Of a stretch of DNA of 64,000 bases, positions 1 through 8,641 are shown in pieces; the stretch's first letter is position 1, and every line of letters starts with the position of its first letter. The stretch covers positions 548,060 through 612,059 of the forward strand of contig NZ_QWGG01000003.1 in assembly GCF_003730195.1 (NCBI RefSeq), read 5' to 3'. The translations under genes and the position numbers were made by a program. The DNA is from Halosimplex salinum (GTDB taxonomy: Archaea; Halobacteriota; Halobacteria; Halobacteriales; Haloarculaceae). The notes under the pieces are model-generated. The model did not search any database, was not told the origin of the DNA, and was given only the letters and a program-made list of their open reading frames with translations.

Positions 1-292
1 GGTTCATCGTGTTGTCGATGTTCCGTTCGATGAAGTCGCCGAACGCGGTCCGCATCAGATAGCCCAGCGAGAACACGATGAGGACGAAGATGACGAGCGT
101 CAGCACGACGCGCACCGGGCTCGCGATGTTGACCCCCTCCCAGATCCAGATGTCGACCTGCCAGGTCTCGGTCGTCAGCGGAACGCTCGCGAGCGCCAGA
201 TACAGCCGCAGGATGATGTACGCCGTCACGAGCAACGGCAGCAGAATGATGAGCCCGCTGGCGAAGTCACGTTTCCAGGATGCCGAGGTCAT
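1..292 (-). CDS. DUF502 family membrane protein, N-terminal part (runs off the window)
   Basis: Only the first 97 codons are visible; the gene continues past base 1. The translation begins MTSASWKRDFASGLIILLPL, has one hydrophobic segment at about residues 14-36 and a second at about 60-80, followed by a conserved-looking FGDFIE motif. This layout matches the N-terminus of DUF502 membrane proteins, whose biochemical role is unknown. A complete paralogue lies at 58078-58791. The ATG at 290-292 was chosen because it directly precedes the basic residues before the first membrane segment. Confidence 0.75.
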   Translation of the reverse strand, partial: MTSASWKRDFASGLIILLPLLVTAYIILRLYLALASVPLTTETWQVDIWIWEGVNIASPVRVVLTLVIFVLIVFSLGYLMRTAFGDFIERNIDNTMN

Positions 293-389
293 CTGCCCGT
301 ATCTGTCGCCCGGAGTGTAATGAGCGCTTTCCTTCCGATCGCCGAACACGACCCCGACCGACCGGTCACGGTACAGCCCCCCACACCGA

Positions 390-1223
390 CTAGCCGCTCA
401 CGACCGCCCGGAGCGCGAAGCCCAGGTTCTCCTTGCGTTCGAGCACCCGTCGGTAGAAGTAGGAGATCCACTTCGTCCCGTAGGGCGCGTACTGCCAGAC
501 CTCGCGGTCCGCGGCCAGTTCCGTCTGGGCGTCCTCGCGCACGCCCATCAGCATCTGTACCTCGTAGGGCGTCCCGTGTTCCTCGTGGAGATCCTCCGCC
601 AGCGCGATCATCGCCGGGTCGTGACTCCCGACGGCCACGCCGTCGTCGAACGCCTCGAACATGTACGTCAACAGGTCCCGATACTCCTCGTTCACGCGCG
701 ATTTCTCCCGGTAGGCCACGTCCGCGGGCGGGTCGTAGGCCCCCTTGACCAGCCGGACCTTCCCCGGCAGGTCCGCCAGCCGTTCGAGGTCCGCCCGGGT
801 CCGCCTGAGATTCGCCTGGATACAGACGCCCACGCAGCCCTGTTCGCGGGCGTGGTGTTCGAAGGCGTCCAGCGTCGCGTCCGTCGTCGTGTGGTCCTCC
901 ATGTCGATCCAGACGAACTCCCCGTGTTCGTCCGCCCGCTCTACGACCCGTGCGAGGTTCTCCCGGAACACGTCCTCGCCCATGTCGAGGCCGAGCTGAG
1001 AGGGTTTGACGGAGATGCAGGCCCGCAGGTCCGTCGTCGCGATGTCGTCGAGCAGGTCGCAGTACGTCTGTGCGTCCTCGTCGGCCGGTCCGCGCTCGTG
1101 GTAGTGCTCGCCCAGCAGGTTGAGGATCACGCCCACCCCGCGCTCGTTGGTCTCGCGGGCGTGTTCGAGCGCGCCGGGCGCCGTCTCGCCCGCGACGAAC
1201 TGACTCGCGATCGGCGGGATCAT
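390..1223 (-). CDS. Proline dehydrogenase
   Basis: The 277-residue protein begins [14 protein letters not shown] and resembles monofunctional PutB/ProDH proteins. These are FAD enzymes that oxidise proline to pyrroline-5-carboxylate, the first step of proline catabolism. Family features include WIDMEDH, RLVKGAY and the C-terminal [12 protein letters not shown] segment; the last contains the conserved YxxRRxxE substrate-binding motif. The reading frame extends far upstream but that extension is a low-complexity shadow, so the ATG at 1221-1223 is preferred. The partner P5C dehydrogenase is not in the window. The gene is divergent from carS. Confidence 0.9.
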   Translation of the reverse strand: MIPPIASQFVAGETAPGALEHARETNERGVGVILNLLGEHYHERGPADEDAQTYCDLLDDIATTDLRACISVKPSQLGLDMGEDVFRENLARVVERADEHGEFVWIDMEDHTTTDATLDAFEHHAREQGCVGVCIQANLRRTRADLERLADLPGKVRLVKGAYDPPADVAYREKSRVNEEYRDLLTYMFEAFDDGVAVGSHDPAMIALAEDLHEEHGTPYEVQMLMGVREDAQTELAADREVWQYAPYGTKWISYFYRRVLERKENLGFALRAVVSG

Positions 1224-1321
1224 GTGTGCAAGTATTGCCGCCAGTGTGAAATGGGTATCGGGGCGCTGGACCGTGTGGGAGCGGACAGCACCGGCGGGGA
1301 CCCGGACGACGCGAAACACCG

Positions 1322-1330
1322 CGATTAAGA
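1322..1330 (+). promoter_or_regulatory. TATA-like promoter element of carS
   Basis: The sequence CGATTAAG lies about 28 bases before the carS ATG, the spacing expected for a leaderless haloarchaeal transcript. This is a position-based inference. Confidence 0.4.
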
Positions 1331-1353
1331 CCCGCGGGGCTGTCGGCGACGGT

Positions 1354-1899
1354 ATGGACCTGCTCTCGGCCATCGTGACGGCGCTGTGGGCGATGTTGCC
1401 CGCGTACGTGCCGAACAACGCGGCGGTACTGGCGGGCGGCGGCCGACCCATCGACGGCGGACGGACCTGGGGTGGCAGGCGCGTTCTCGGCGACGGGAAG
1501 ACCTGGCGCGGCACCGCCGCCGGCACCGCCGCCGGCGTCGCCGTCGCGCTCGCGCTCAACGCCGCCGCACCGACCATCGGAGACCTGCTCGGCGTCGACC
1601 CCGTCGTGTTCCCGCTCCCGGCCGCGTTCGGACTGGCCCTCGGAGCGATGTGCGGCGACATCGGCGCCTCGTTCCTCAAACGCCGGACCGGGCGCGAACG
1701 CGGCGCGCCCTTCCCCGGCCTCGACCAGCTGGACTTCGTCGTCGGCGCGCTCGCGCTGGCGGCCCTGCTCGACTTCGACTGGGTCGTCGCCACGTTCACG
1801 CCGACGGTGCTCGCCGTCGTCCTCGTCGTAACGCCGCTCCTCCACGTCGTCACCAACGGCATCGCCTACGTCATCGGCGCGAAAGACGAGCCCTGGTAG
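1354..1899 (+). CDS. carS: CDP-archaeol synthase (CarS, DUF46)
   Basis: The 181-residue integral membrane protein has about five hydrophobic segments. It contains [20 protein letters not shown] near the N-terminus, [15 protein letters not shown], and a [21 protein letters not shown] loop, all typical of CarS. The enzyme transfers CMP from CTP to unsaturated archaetidic acid, giving the CDP-activated intermediate of archaeal polar lipids. The ATG at 1354 is preferred over upstream in-frame codons because it starts the first membrane helix and has a TATA-like element about 28 bases upstream. Confidence 0.93.
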   Translation: MDLLSAIVTALWAMLPAYVPNNAAVLAGGGRPIDGGRTWGGRRVLGDGKTWRGTAAGTAAGVAVALALNAAAPTIGDLLGVDPVVFPLPAAFGLALGAMCGDIGASFLKRRTGRERGAPFPGLDQLDFVVGALALAALLDFDWVVATFTPTVLAVVLVVTPLLHVVTNGIAYVIGAKDEPW

Positions 1900-1914
1900 G
1901 AACCATCTCGTTAC

Positions 1915-1925
1915 CATCTTTTTCC
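1915..1925 (+). terminator. T-rich transcription stop after carS
   Basis: A run of five T residues within CATCTTTTTCCC lies 16-24 bases after the carS stop. Archaeal polymerase terminates at such T tracts. There is no obvious hairpin. Confidence 0.35.
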
Positions 1926-2170
1926 CGCTCGGGTGTCCTCGGCGCGCTTCGCGCGCCTGCGGGCACCCTCGCGGCAAAAACATGGGTGAAAAAGGCCGGA
2001 CGCTTCACTCACTTCGTTCGCTCGCGTCCGGTGAATCGCGCTCACTTCGTTCGCGCGAATGCTTAGTACAGCACAGATCCTGAACAGGCCGCAGTGGCGC
2101 GCGCTGTCGCGCCGTTTATGGCGCGACAGTACCGTGCAAGGGATGACTGAGCGAACGGAGTGAACGAAGG

Positions 2171-2243
2171 AATCGGCTGGGGAGGCGTGAGGCTGTTTTG
2201 CAGTGCTGTCCTGGCGGACTGAAAGGGCGAGGCGCGCTCGCGC
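2171..2243 (+). repeat. Dispersed repeat, leader module, locus A
   Basis: This 73-base segment contains GGGGAGGCGTGAGGCTGTTT and GGACTGAAAGGGCGAGGC. The same two blocks, in the same order, recur in inverted orientation at 54729-54804 and, split by an insertion, at 40231-40367. In each case the module stands 5' of one or more 57-base units. Confidence 0.8.
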
Positions 2244-2311
2244 CGTAGGGGAGTCGCTGTGCGACCCCTATCTGAGCGAGCGCCAGCGAGCGAAGATATG
2301 TCGCACAGCGG

Positions 2312-2482
2312 CCGCGAGCGCACCGAGGGCTTTCACCGGTCAGCGTCACCTGCGGTCGATTCAACTCGTAGCGAGCGGGTCGAGGGCTTTCTCCGCGCGT
2401 TATCATTTACGGTCGAACTAACACCTAGCGAGCGTGCCGAGCGCTTTCGTCGCTTGCTGTCGACCACGGTCGCGTTCGTTCG
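2312..2482 (+). repeat. Three tandem 57-base units of the dispersed repeat, locus A
   Basis: Units run 2312-2368, 2369-2425 and 2426-2482, each exactly 57 bases. The strongest shared core is GCGAGCGGGTCGAGGGCTTT, with CGGTCGA about 20 bases later. Because 57 is 19 codons, one frame stays open across all units and reads (S)ERxEGFxRxxS. Related units occur at 40162-40222, 54474-54644 and 60535-60591. Confidence 0.85.
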
Positions 2483-2596
2483 AGTTCACTCCACGACTCG
2501 ATAGCCGGAATCAGTGACAACACGTACACGCGAACCCGACACCGCTCGAAGGCGGAAGTGGTGAGCTTTTCACGTCGGCGCGTCCACTGAGAGACA

Positions 2597-3811
2597 ATGA
2601 GTACGACGCTTCGGCTGGGGACGCGCGGGTCGGCGCTCGCGATGCGGCAGGCCGCCACGATCAAGGACCGACTGGAGAACCGCCGCTTCGACGTGGAACT
2701 CGTCGAAGTGGAGACCACTGGCGACCAGATCACCGACGAGGCCATCCACGAACTCGGCAAGACCGGCGCGTTCGTCCGCGCGCTGGACGAGGAGGTTCTC
2801 GACGGCGACTGCGACGCCGCCGTCCACTCGATGAAGGACATGCCCACGGACCTGCCGGAAGACATGGTCGTCGCGGGCGTCCCCGAACGCGCCGCGCCGC
2901 GCGACGTGCTTGTCAGCCGGAACGGAACCTCGCTGGCGGGGCTCCCCGAGGGCGCCACTGTGGGTACGTCCAGCCTCCGCCGCCGCGCCCAGTTGCTCGC
3001 CGAGCGTCCCGATCTCGACGTCCGGCCGCTCCGCGGGAACGTCGACACGCGCGTCGGGAAACTGCTCGCGCCGCCGCTCCTGCGCGAACACGAGCGGCGC
3101 GTCGAGGCCGAAGCCGACGAGGAGGTCGAGGAGTTCGCCGAGTACAACGTCCCGGACGATGCGGAGGACGACGAAGACGAGGACGAGGACGACGACTCCG
3201 AGTACGACCGCACGGTCGAGGAGTGGTTCGAGGACCTCTCCGAACTCGAGCGGCGCGCGCTGGAGCAGGACCCGGACGTCGACTACGACGCCATCGTCCT
3301 CGCGGAGGCGGGGCTCGAACGGGCAGGCCTGCTCCATCACGTCGAACACCGCCAGCTCAATCCCGACACGTTCGTCCCGGCGCCCAGCCAGGGGACGCTC
3401 GCCGTCACCGCCCGCGACGGCGAACTCGCCGAGGAACTCCGGTCGGTGCTCGACCACGCCCCGACGCGCGTCGAGGCGACCGTCGAGCGCACGGTGCTGG
3501 GGGAGCTCGGCGGCGGCTGTGTCGCGCCCATCGGCATCTACGCGGTCCTGCAGGGCTCGGTCGTCCGCACCCTGGTCCGCGTCCTCGACCGCGACGGCGA
3601 CGAGCAGATCCGCGAGACGCGCGAGCTCCCGGTTGACCAGCACCCGCGGGCCGCCCGCGAGTTCGCCGCCGACCTGGCCGACGCCGGCGCGGCCGAGTTG
3701 ATCGAACAGGCCCGCCGACGGAGCGACGAGGCGTCCGGGACCGGCGGCGCATCGCCCGAGAGCCCGGAGCCGACCGAGGACGGTGACCGCGACGAGGAGG
3801 GCGGCGAGTGA
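2597..3811 (+). CDS. hemC: Hydroxymethylbilane synthase (porphobilinogen deaminase)
   Basis: The 404-residue enzyme polymerises four porphobilinogens into hydroxymethylbilane. Diagnostic features are LRLGTRGSALAMRQA at the N-terminus, HSMKDMPTDLP, the arginine-rich GTSSLRRRAQL and RGNVDTRVGKL motifs, and LGGGCVAPIG, whose Cys308 should carry the dipyrromethane cofactor. Bacterial homologues are about 310 residues. The extra length comes from a very acidic insertion at about residues 160-215 and an acidic C-terminal tail. It is the first gene of an operon, overlapping the next gene by four bases (GTGA). Confidence 0.96.
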   Translation: MSTTLRLGTRGSALAMRQAATIKDRLENRRFDVELVEVETTGDQITDEAIHELGKTGAFVRALDEEVLDGDCDAAVHSMKDMPTDLPEDMVVAGVPERAAPRDVLVSRNGTSLAGLPEGATVGTSSLRRRAQLLAERPDLDVRPLRGNVDTRVGKLLAPPLLREHERRVEAEADEEVEEFAEYNVPDDAEDDEDEDEDDDSEYDRTVEEWFEDLSELERRALEQDPDVDYDAIVLAEAGLERAGLLHHVEHRQLNPDTFVPAPSQGTLAVTARDGELAEELRSVLDHAPTRVEATVERTVLGELGGGCVAPIGIYAVLQGSVVRTLVRVLDRDGDEQIRETRELPVDQHPRAAREFAADLADAGAAELIEQARRRSDEASGTGGASPESPEPTEDGDRDEEGGE

Positions 3812-4599
3812 CCGGGACCGTCTACCTCGTCGGCTCCGGCCCCGGCGACCCGGATCTGTTGACCGTCAAGGCCCGCCGACTCCTCGACGAGGCCGATGTG
3901 GTGCTCCACGACAAGCTCCCGGGCCCGGAGATACTCGGACTGATCCCCGAGGAGAAACGCGAGGACGTGGGCAAACGCGCCGGCGGCGACCGCACGCCCC
4001 AGTCCGTCACGAACGAACGCCTCGTTGAACTTGCCCACGAGGGCAAGACCGTGGTCCGACTGAAGGGCGGCGACCCGTTCGTCTTCGGTCGCGGCGGCGA
4101 GGAGGCCGCCTACCTCGCCGCACACGAGGTCCCCTTCGAGGTCGTTCCCGGCGTCACGTCGGCCATCGCCGGCCCGGCCGTCGCAGGTATCCCCGTCACC
4201 CACCGCGACCACGCCTCCTCCGTCTCGTTCGTCACCGGGCACGAGGACCCCACCAAAGACGAATCGGCCATCGACTGGGAGGCGCTGGCGGCCACCGGGG
4301 GGACTATCGTCGTCCTGATGGGCGTCGGCAAACTCCCGGACTACACCGCCGCGCTCCGCGAGGCCGGGATGGACACCGACACCCCCGTCGCGCTCGTCGA
4401 GCGAGCGACCTGGCCGGACCAGCGAGTCGCGACCGGGACGCTCGACACCATCGTCGAGGCCCGCGACGAGGCCGGCATCGAACCGCCCGCGATCACCGTG
4501 ATCGGCGACGTCGCCGGCGAACGCGACGAGCTCGCCGAGTTCCTCCGCGGGTACGGGAGCGACGAGGCCGAAAATTCGGAGGCGGTGAGCGGCGAATGA
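3808..4599 (+). CDS. cobA: Uroporphyrinogen-III C-methyltransferase (SUMT)
   Basis: The 263-residue enzyme uses SAM to methylate uroporphyrinogen III at C2 and C7, giving precorrin-2 for siroheme and cobalamin. It shows the family's [18 protein letters not shown] start, [18 protein letters not shown] and the [22 protein letters not shown] segment. The start is a GTG overlapping the hemC stop codon (GTGA), which implies translational coupling. It overlaps hemD by an ATGA. There is no fused siroheme synthase domain. Confidence 0.95.
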   Translation: MTGTVYLVGSGPGDPDLLTVKARRLLDEADVVLHDKLPGPEILGLIPEEKREDVGKRAGGDRTPQSVTNERLVELAHEGKTVVRLKGGDPFVFGRGGEEAAYLAAHEVPFEVVPGVTSAIAGPAVAGIPVTHRDHASSVSFVTGHEDPTKDESAIDWEALAATGGTIVVLMGVGKLPDYTAALREAGMDTDTPVALVERATWPDQRVATGTLDTIVEARDEAGIEPPAITVIGDVAGERDELAEFLRGYGSDEAENSEAVSGE

Positions 4600-5369
4600 G
4601 CGCCGCGGACCGCCCGCGCATCGCCGTCTTCCGTCCGCCGGACGACCGGCTCTCTGACGCCGTGGACCTGCTCGAATCGCTCGGCGCGGAGGCGGTCGCG
4701 GACCCGATGCTGACCGTCGACCCGACCGGCGCGGTTCCCAGAAACGACGCCGACTACGTCGTCTTCACCAGCAAGACCGGCGTCGAACTCGTCGCCGGCG
4801 AGCGCGCGGACGACGGCGGCCCCGCCGAGCGGTGGGAGCCCGGCGACGCGACCGTCTGCGCCATCGGCGAGTCGACGGCCGACGCGCTCCGAGCGCACGA
4901 CTACCGCGTCGACCGCGTCCCCACGGAGTTCTCCTCGTCGGGGCTGGTCGCCGAACTCGAAGCCGAGGTCGACGGCGCGCGCGTCGAGGTCGCCCGGAGC
5001 GACCACGGCTCGGCGGTCCTGCTGACGGGGCTGGAGGACGCCGGCGCGTACGTCCACGAGACGGTGCTCTACCGGCTCGACCGCCCGAACGACGCCGGTG
5101 AGTCCGCCGAACTGGCCGCCGAGGGGCGACTCGACGGCGCCCTGTTCACCTCCTCGCTGACGGTCCGGCACTTCCTCGCCGCGGCCGAGGAGCGAGGCGT
5201 TCGCGCGGACGCGGTCGCGGGACTCGAAGACGCCGTCGTCGGCGTCATCGGCGACCCGACCGCCGGGACCGCGAGCGACGCCGGCGTCGCGGTCGACGTG
5301 ATCCCCGAAGCCGCGGACTTCGACGCGCTGGCCGAGGCCGTCGTCGACGCCGCGACCGACGAGGAGTAA
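4596..5369 (+). CDS. hemD: Uroporphyrinogen-III synthase
   Basis: The 257-residue protein cyclises hydroxymethylbilane to uroporphyrinogen III, the substrate of the preceding SUMT. HemD sequences diverge widely. The assignment rests on RIAVFRPPDD, DYVVFTSKTGVELV, CAIGESTADALRAHDYRVDRVP, the LFTSSLTVRHFL segment and VGVIGDPTAGTASDAG, together with position as third gene of hemC-SUMT-hemD. The start ATG overlaps the SUMT stop (ATGA). Confidence 0.92.
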   Translation: MSAADRPRIAVFRPPDDRLSDAVDLLESLGAEAVADPMLTVDPTGAVPRNDADYVVFTSKTGVELVAGERADDGGPAERWEPGDATVCAIGESTADALRAHDYRVDRVPTEFSSSGLVAELEAEVDGARVEVARSDHGSAVLLTGLEDAGAYVHETVLYRLDRPNDAGESAELAAEGRLDGALFTSSLTVRHFLAAAEERGVRADAVAGLEDAVVGVIGDPTAGTASDAGVAVDVIPEAADFDALAEAVVDAATDEE

Positions 5370-5479
5370 GTCGGGAGCGTCTCGGGACCGGTACGTATCG
5401 CTCTGTACTCTCCAGAGGGATGGGGAACGGACGGAGCGGAACGGACAGATACGGACCGCTCCCCGCCGGTACGGGCCGG

Positions 5480-5490
5480 AAATATAAACC
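5480..5490 (+). promoter_or_regulatory. TATA-like element of the ABC importer operon
   Basis: AAATATAAAC lies about 35 bases before the ATG of the binding-protein gene and fits a haloarchaeal TATA box. No terminator is evident after hemD, so separate transcription is an inference. Confidence 0.5.
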
Positions 5491-5522
5491 CCCATACACG
5501 TTCTGGGTGGGTGTTCCACCGT

Positions 5523-6662
5523 ATGACGCAGACACGGCGACGGTTCCTCACGGGGACGGGTATCGCACTGGCCAGCGGGCTCGCGGGCTGTTCCGGCGCG
5601 CTGGGCAGCGGCGACGGAGAGACTGCGACCCCCGACGGCGACGCCTACGAGGTGGGCCACGGCGACTACCGGACGACGGTGAGCGCGTCGGCGTTCCCCG
5701 AGAAACTCTACGTCTACGCGGTCCAGTCGGGCTGGTCGAACTGGCCGGCGCTGATGGACGGCTTCGAGGAGCGGTACGGCGTCGCGCTCAACGACGACGA
5801 CCGCTCCTCGGGCGAGGCGCTGACGCACATGCGTTCGCACGCCCAGAACCCCGACCACTCGGCGTACAACGGCGGGTACACCTACGGCATCGTCGCGAAG
5901 AACGACGACTTCCTCACCGGGTACAAGCCGAAGAACTGGGACAGAGTGCCCGAGAAGCTCAAGACCGACGACGGGGAGATGACCGCGACCCGGCGGATGA
6001 CCACCGCTGTCACCTACCGGCAGGACATCTACGAGGAACGCGGCCTCGACGAACCCGAGACGTGGGAGGACCTGTTGCACCCGGACGTCACGCAGGACCT
6101 CGCGCTCCAGACGCCGACCGCGGCCGTGGGGCTCGCGACGGCGCTCTCGATCAACAACGCACGCGGCGGCTCGCTCGACGACGTGCAACCGGTGATCGAC
6201 TACTACGAGCAGATACAGGAGGGCGGCGCCGAGTTCACCGACAACTTCCTCGCGCAGTTCAGCAAGGGCGAGTACGCGACGTTCGTCCGCTACGACTACT
6301 CCGGGCTGAACCTCAAGTACAACAACGAGGACGTCGCCGAGGAGGACGTCGGCGTCGCGCTCCTGCGGGGCGAGAACGGGAACGCGGGCGCGTTCAACCA
6401 GCCCTACGGCTACGGGATGATCGACGGCGCCCCCAACCCCGAGGCGTGCAAGCTGTTCATGGACTACGTGCTCTCGAAGGAGGGCCAGCGCAAGTTCCTC
6501 GACGCCTACGTCCGACCGATCCGCGCGCCGGAACTGGAGATGCCCGACGAGTTCCCCGACCAGTCGACCTACGACGAGACGGAGTTCCAGGTCGACTACG
6601 GCGAGATGGTCGAGAAGCAGGAGGGCGTCATCGACGAGATAGAGCGGTCCGCCGGCCTGTAG
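5523..6662 (+). CDS. ABC importer substrate-binding lipoprotein (iron/polyamine-type family)
   Basis: The 379-residue precursor has a twin-arginine signal (TRRRFLTGTG) and a lipobox LAGC with Cys23. It should therefore be exported folded and lipid-anchored outside the membrane. The mature part resembles periplasmic binding proteins of the spermidine/Fe3+/2-aminoethylphosphonate group: NWPALMDGFEERYG, a central TWEDLLHPDV motif and a C-terminal helical lobe. The true ligand cannot be read from the sequence. The ATG at 5523 was chosen over one 12 bases upstream because it places RR correctly. Three transporter genes follow at once. Confidence 0.88.
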   Translation: MTQTRRRFLTGTGIALASGLAGCSGALGSGDGETATPDGDAYEVGHGDYRTTVSASAFPEKLYVYAVQSGWSNWPALMDGFEERYGVALNDDDRSSGEALTHMRSHAQNPDHSAYNGGYTYGIVAKNDDFLTGYKPKNWDRVPEKLKTDDGEMTATRRMTTAVTYRQDIYEERGLDEPETWEDLLHPDVTQDLALQTPTAAVGLATALSINNARGGSLDDVQPVIDYYEQIQEGGAEFTDNFLAQFSKGEYATFVRYDYSGLNLKYNNEDVAEEDVGVALLRGENGNAGAFNQPYGYGMIDGAPNPEACKLFMDYVLSKEGQRKFLDAYVRPIRAPELEMPDEFPDQSTYDETEFQVDYGEMVEKQEGVIDEIERSAGL

Positions 6663-6666
6663 CGCC

Positions 6667-7653
6667 ATGTCGACCGACGAAGCGGCCGGCGGAACCGGCG
6701 GGACCGACGGACGGCGAGCGGACGCGCTCGCGGCGGTCAGCGCCGCGTTCCACGCCGGGGCCGCCCGGCTTCCCGACCCGCTCGGGCGCGTACTCCAACC
6801 GCACACCGAGCGCGACCGGGAACGTCGGCGGGTCATCGCGCTGTGTGCGCCCTTCTGCCTGCTCGCGACGGTCGCCGGCGTCTACCCGTTGAGCGAGATG
6901 CTCCGAATCAGCGTCTCCGAGGCGAAGTACGTCTCCGAGGGGTTCTCGCTGTCGGCGTACGAGCGGCTCCTCGCCGACCCGCACCTCCGGGCGTCGGCGG
7001 TCAACACGCTCTGGTTCTCGCTGGCGACGACCATCGTCAGCCTCGGCGTCGCGACGGCGACCGCCCACGCGCTGGAGAAGTACGACCTCCCGTTCCGCGG
7101 CGCGCTGTTGACCCTCCTCTCGTTCCCGATCAGCCTCCCCGGCATCGTCGCGGCGTTCATGATCATCGTGTTGCTGGGCAACACCGGACTGGTGACGAAC
7201 CTCGTCGCGTGGTTCACCGGCCGGAGCAGCGTCGATCTGGCCGTCGCGACGAGCGTCGGCGGCCTGTTCGTCGCGTACTGCTACTCGATGATCCCGCGGG
7301 CGTTCCTGCTCCTGCGCGGGAGCTACGCGGAGGTCAACGAACGGACCGAGGAGGCCGCCCGGTCGCTGGGCGCCTCGCCGGCCCGGACGTTCTACCACGT
7401 GACGCTGCCGCAGATCAAGCCGGGGGTCATCGGCGCGTTCATCCTCACGTTCCGCACGGCGCTGGCTATCTTCGGGACCGTCCTGATCCTGCAGACCCTG
7501 CGCGTGTGGACCTACGAGATCGACTACGCGCTCTCCTCCGGGAGCGGGTTCGACATCCAGCTGGCGGCCGCGATGGCGACCGTCTGGTTCGCGTTCGTCC
7601 TCGGGTTCACGGCGCTGGGCCTGCGCTACACCAGCGCGGAGGTGGGACTGTGA
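6667..7653 (+). CDS. ABC importer permease subunit 1
   Basis: The 328-residue membrane protein has about six hydrophobic segments. It carries the EAA-type loop EEAARSLGASPARTFYHVTLPQ that contacts the ATPase, which places it in the binding-protein-dependent permease family. The N-terminal 55 residues are hydrophilic. It starts four bases after the binding-protein stop and overlaps the second permease gene by GTGA, so the four genes form one operon. Confidence 0.92.
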   Translation: MSTDEAAGGTGGTDGRRADALAAVSAAFHAGAARLPDPLGRVLQPHTERDRERRRVIALCAPFCLLATVAGVYPLSEMLRISVSEAKYVSEGFSLSAYERLLADPHLRASAVNTLWFSLATTIVSLGVATATAHALEKYDLPFRGALLTLLSFPISLPGIVAAFMIIVLLGNTGLVTNLVAWFTGRSSVDLAVATSVGGLFVAYCYSMIPRAFLLLRGSYAEVNERTEEAARSLGASPARTFYHVTLPQIKPGVIGAFILTFRTALAIFGTVLILQTLRVWTYEIDYALSSGSGFDIQLAAAMATVWFAFVLGFTALGLRYTSAEVGL

Positions 7654-8639
7654 GTGACGCCGACTCAGGCCCCGTTCGAGGCGGGGGCACGGACGATCAG
7701 ACCGACGACCGTCCGCGCCCGGACGGCGGTCTCACCGTGGAAGACCGGCAGATCCGCGAACGGTCGTGGAAACGGTCGCCGTCGGCGGTGCTCGGTCGAC
7801 CGCTGGTACTGACCGTGTTCGCGCTCACCTTCCTCTTCCTCGTCTTCCCCGTCGTGGCGACGTTCGTCGCCTCGTTCGCCCGCGAGTGGACGGGCGTGCT
7901 CCCGTCGGGATTCGTGACGCTGACCCACTGGGAGCAGGTGCTCGGGTTCGGCGGGTACGAGGACGCCGCCGACTACTCGCTGAAACTCGGCGCCGTCCTG
8001 CGGACGCTGACCGAGAACCCGCTCGCCGCGCCCAGTCAGAGCCCGCTGTTCCGGAGCATGTGGCTCGCGCTCGGCGGTGTGCTCGTCAACCTCGTCGTCG
8101 GCGTGCCCATCGCCTACGCCGTCGCCCGCTACGAGTTCCCCGGGCGGGACCTGCTCAACGCCTTCGCCGTCCTGCCGCTGGCGCCGGGGATCGTCCTCGG
8201 CGTCGCCTTCCTCCGGGCGTACCCGGAGCTCTCGGGGACGGACTTCGGACTGATCGTCGGCTACTCGCTACTGAAGGCGCCGTTCATGGTGATGGCCGTC
8301 CAGTCGAGCTTCGAGTCGATGCCGCTGCGCCAGCTAGAGGAGAGCGCCCGCTCGCTCGGCGCGTCGTGGCCGCGGACCTTCCTGTCGGTGATCGTCCCGA
8401 ACGCGAAACGGGGGATCGTCTCCGGGGCTATCATCTGCTGGGCGCTCGCCGCCGCGGAGTTCAACTTCTCCTACGTCGTCTTCTCGCGGGGCGCGCGCCC
8501 GCTCGCGCTCTTCCTCAAGGCCAACATCTCGAACAGCTCATTCCTGACGACCGCCGCCGCGGTCTCGGTGTTCTTCCTGCTCGTCGCGGCCGTCACCGCG
8601 GCGCTCCAGCTCCTCGGAAATCGAGGGTTCTCAACGTAA
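7650..8639 (+). CDS. ABC importer permease subunit 2
   Basis: The 329-residue permease starts at a GTG that overlaps the previous stop codon. It has about six membrane segments and a second EAA loop, LEESARSLGASWPRTFLSVIVP. Together with permease 1 it forms the heterodimeric channel. The frame stays open well upstream, but codons before 7650 belong to the shadow of permease 1. The first 45 residues are polar and charged. The substrate is unknown. Confidence 0.92.
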   Translation: MSDADSGPVRGGGTDDQTDDRPRPDGGLTVEDRQIRERSWKRSPSAVLGRPLVLTVFALTFLFLVFPVVATFVASFAREWTGVLPSGFVTLTHWEQVLGFGGYEDAADYSLKLGAVLRTLTENPLAAPSQSPLFRSMWLALGGVLVNLVVGVPIAYAVARYEFPGRDLLNAFAVLPLAPGIVLGVAFLRAYPELSGTDFGLIVGYSLLKAPFMVMAVQSSFESMPLRQLEESARSLGASWPRTFLSVIVPNAKRGIVSGAIICWALAAAEFNFSYVVFSRGARPLALFLKANISNSSFLTTAAAVSVFFLLVAAVTAALQLLGNRGFST

Positions 8640-8641
8640 CC

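Larger units (their letters stand above)
1926..2596. other. Intergenic region carrying dispersed repeat locus A
   Basis: About 670 bases without a recognisable gene. It contains short haloarchaeal inverted stretches of the CACTTCGTTCG/CGAACGAAGTG type (1995-2065), then a conserved leader module and three 57-base units listed separately. An open frame of 81 codons crosses the units, but no start context or homology supports calling it a gene. Confidence 0.7.

Noticed and set aside
2259..2504. 81-codon frame across the 57-base units as a protein gene
   Set aside because: No promoter or start context and no known family. The frame is reported as a property of the repeat instead.
2425..3213. Serine-rich frame antisense to hemC
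   Set aside because: It mirrors the acidic insertion and GC-rich codons of hemC, a typical shadow.
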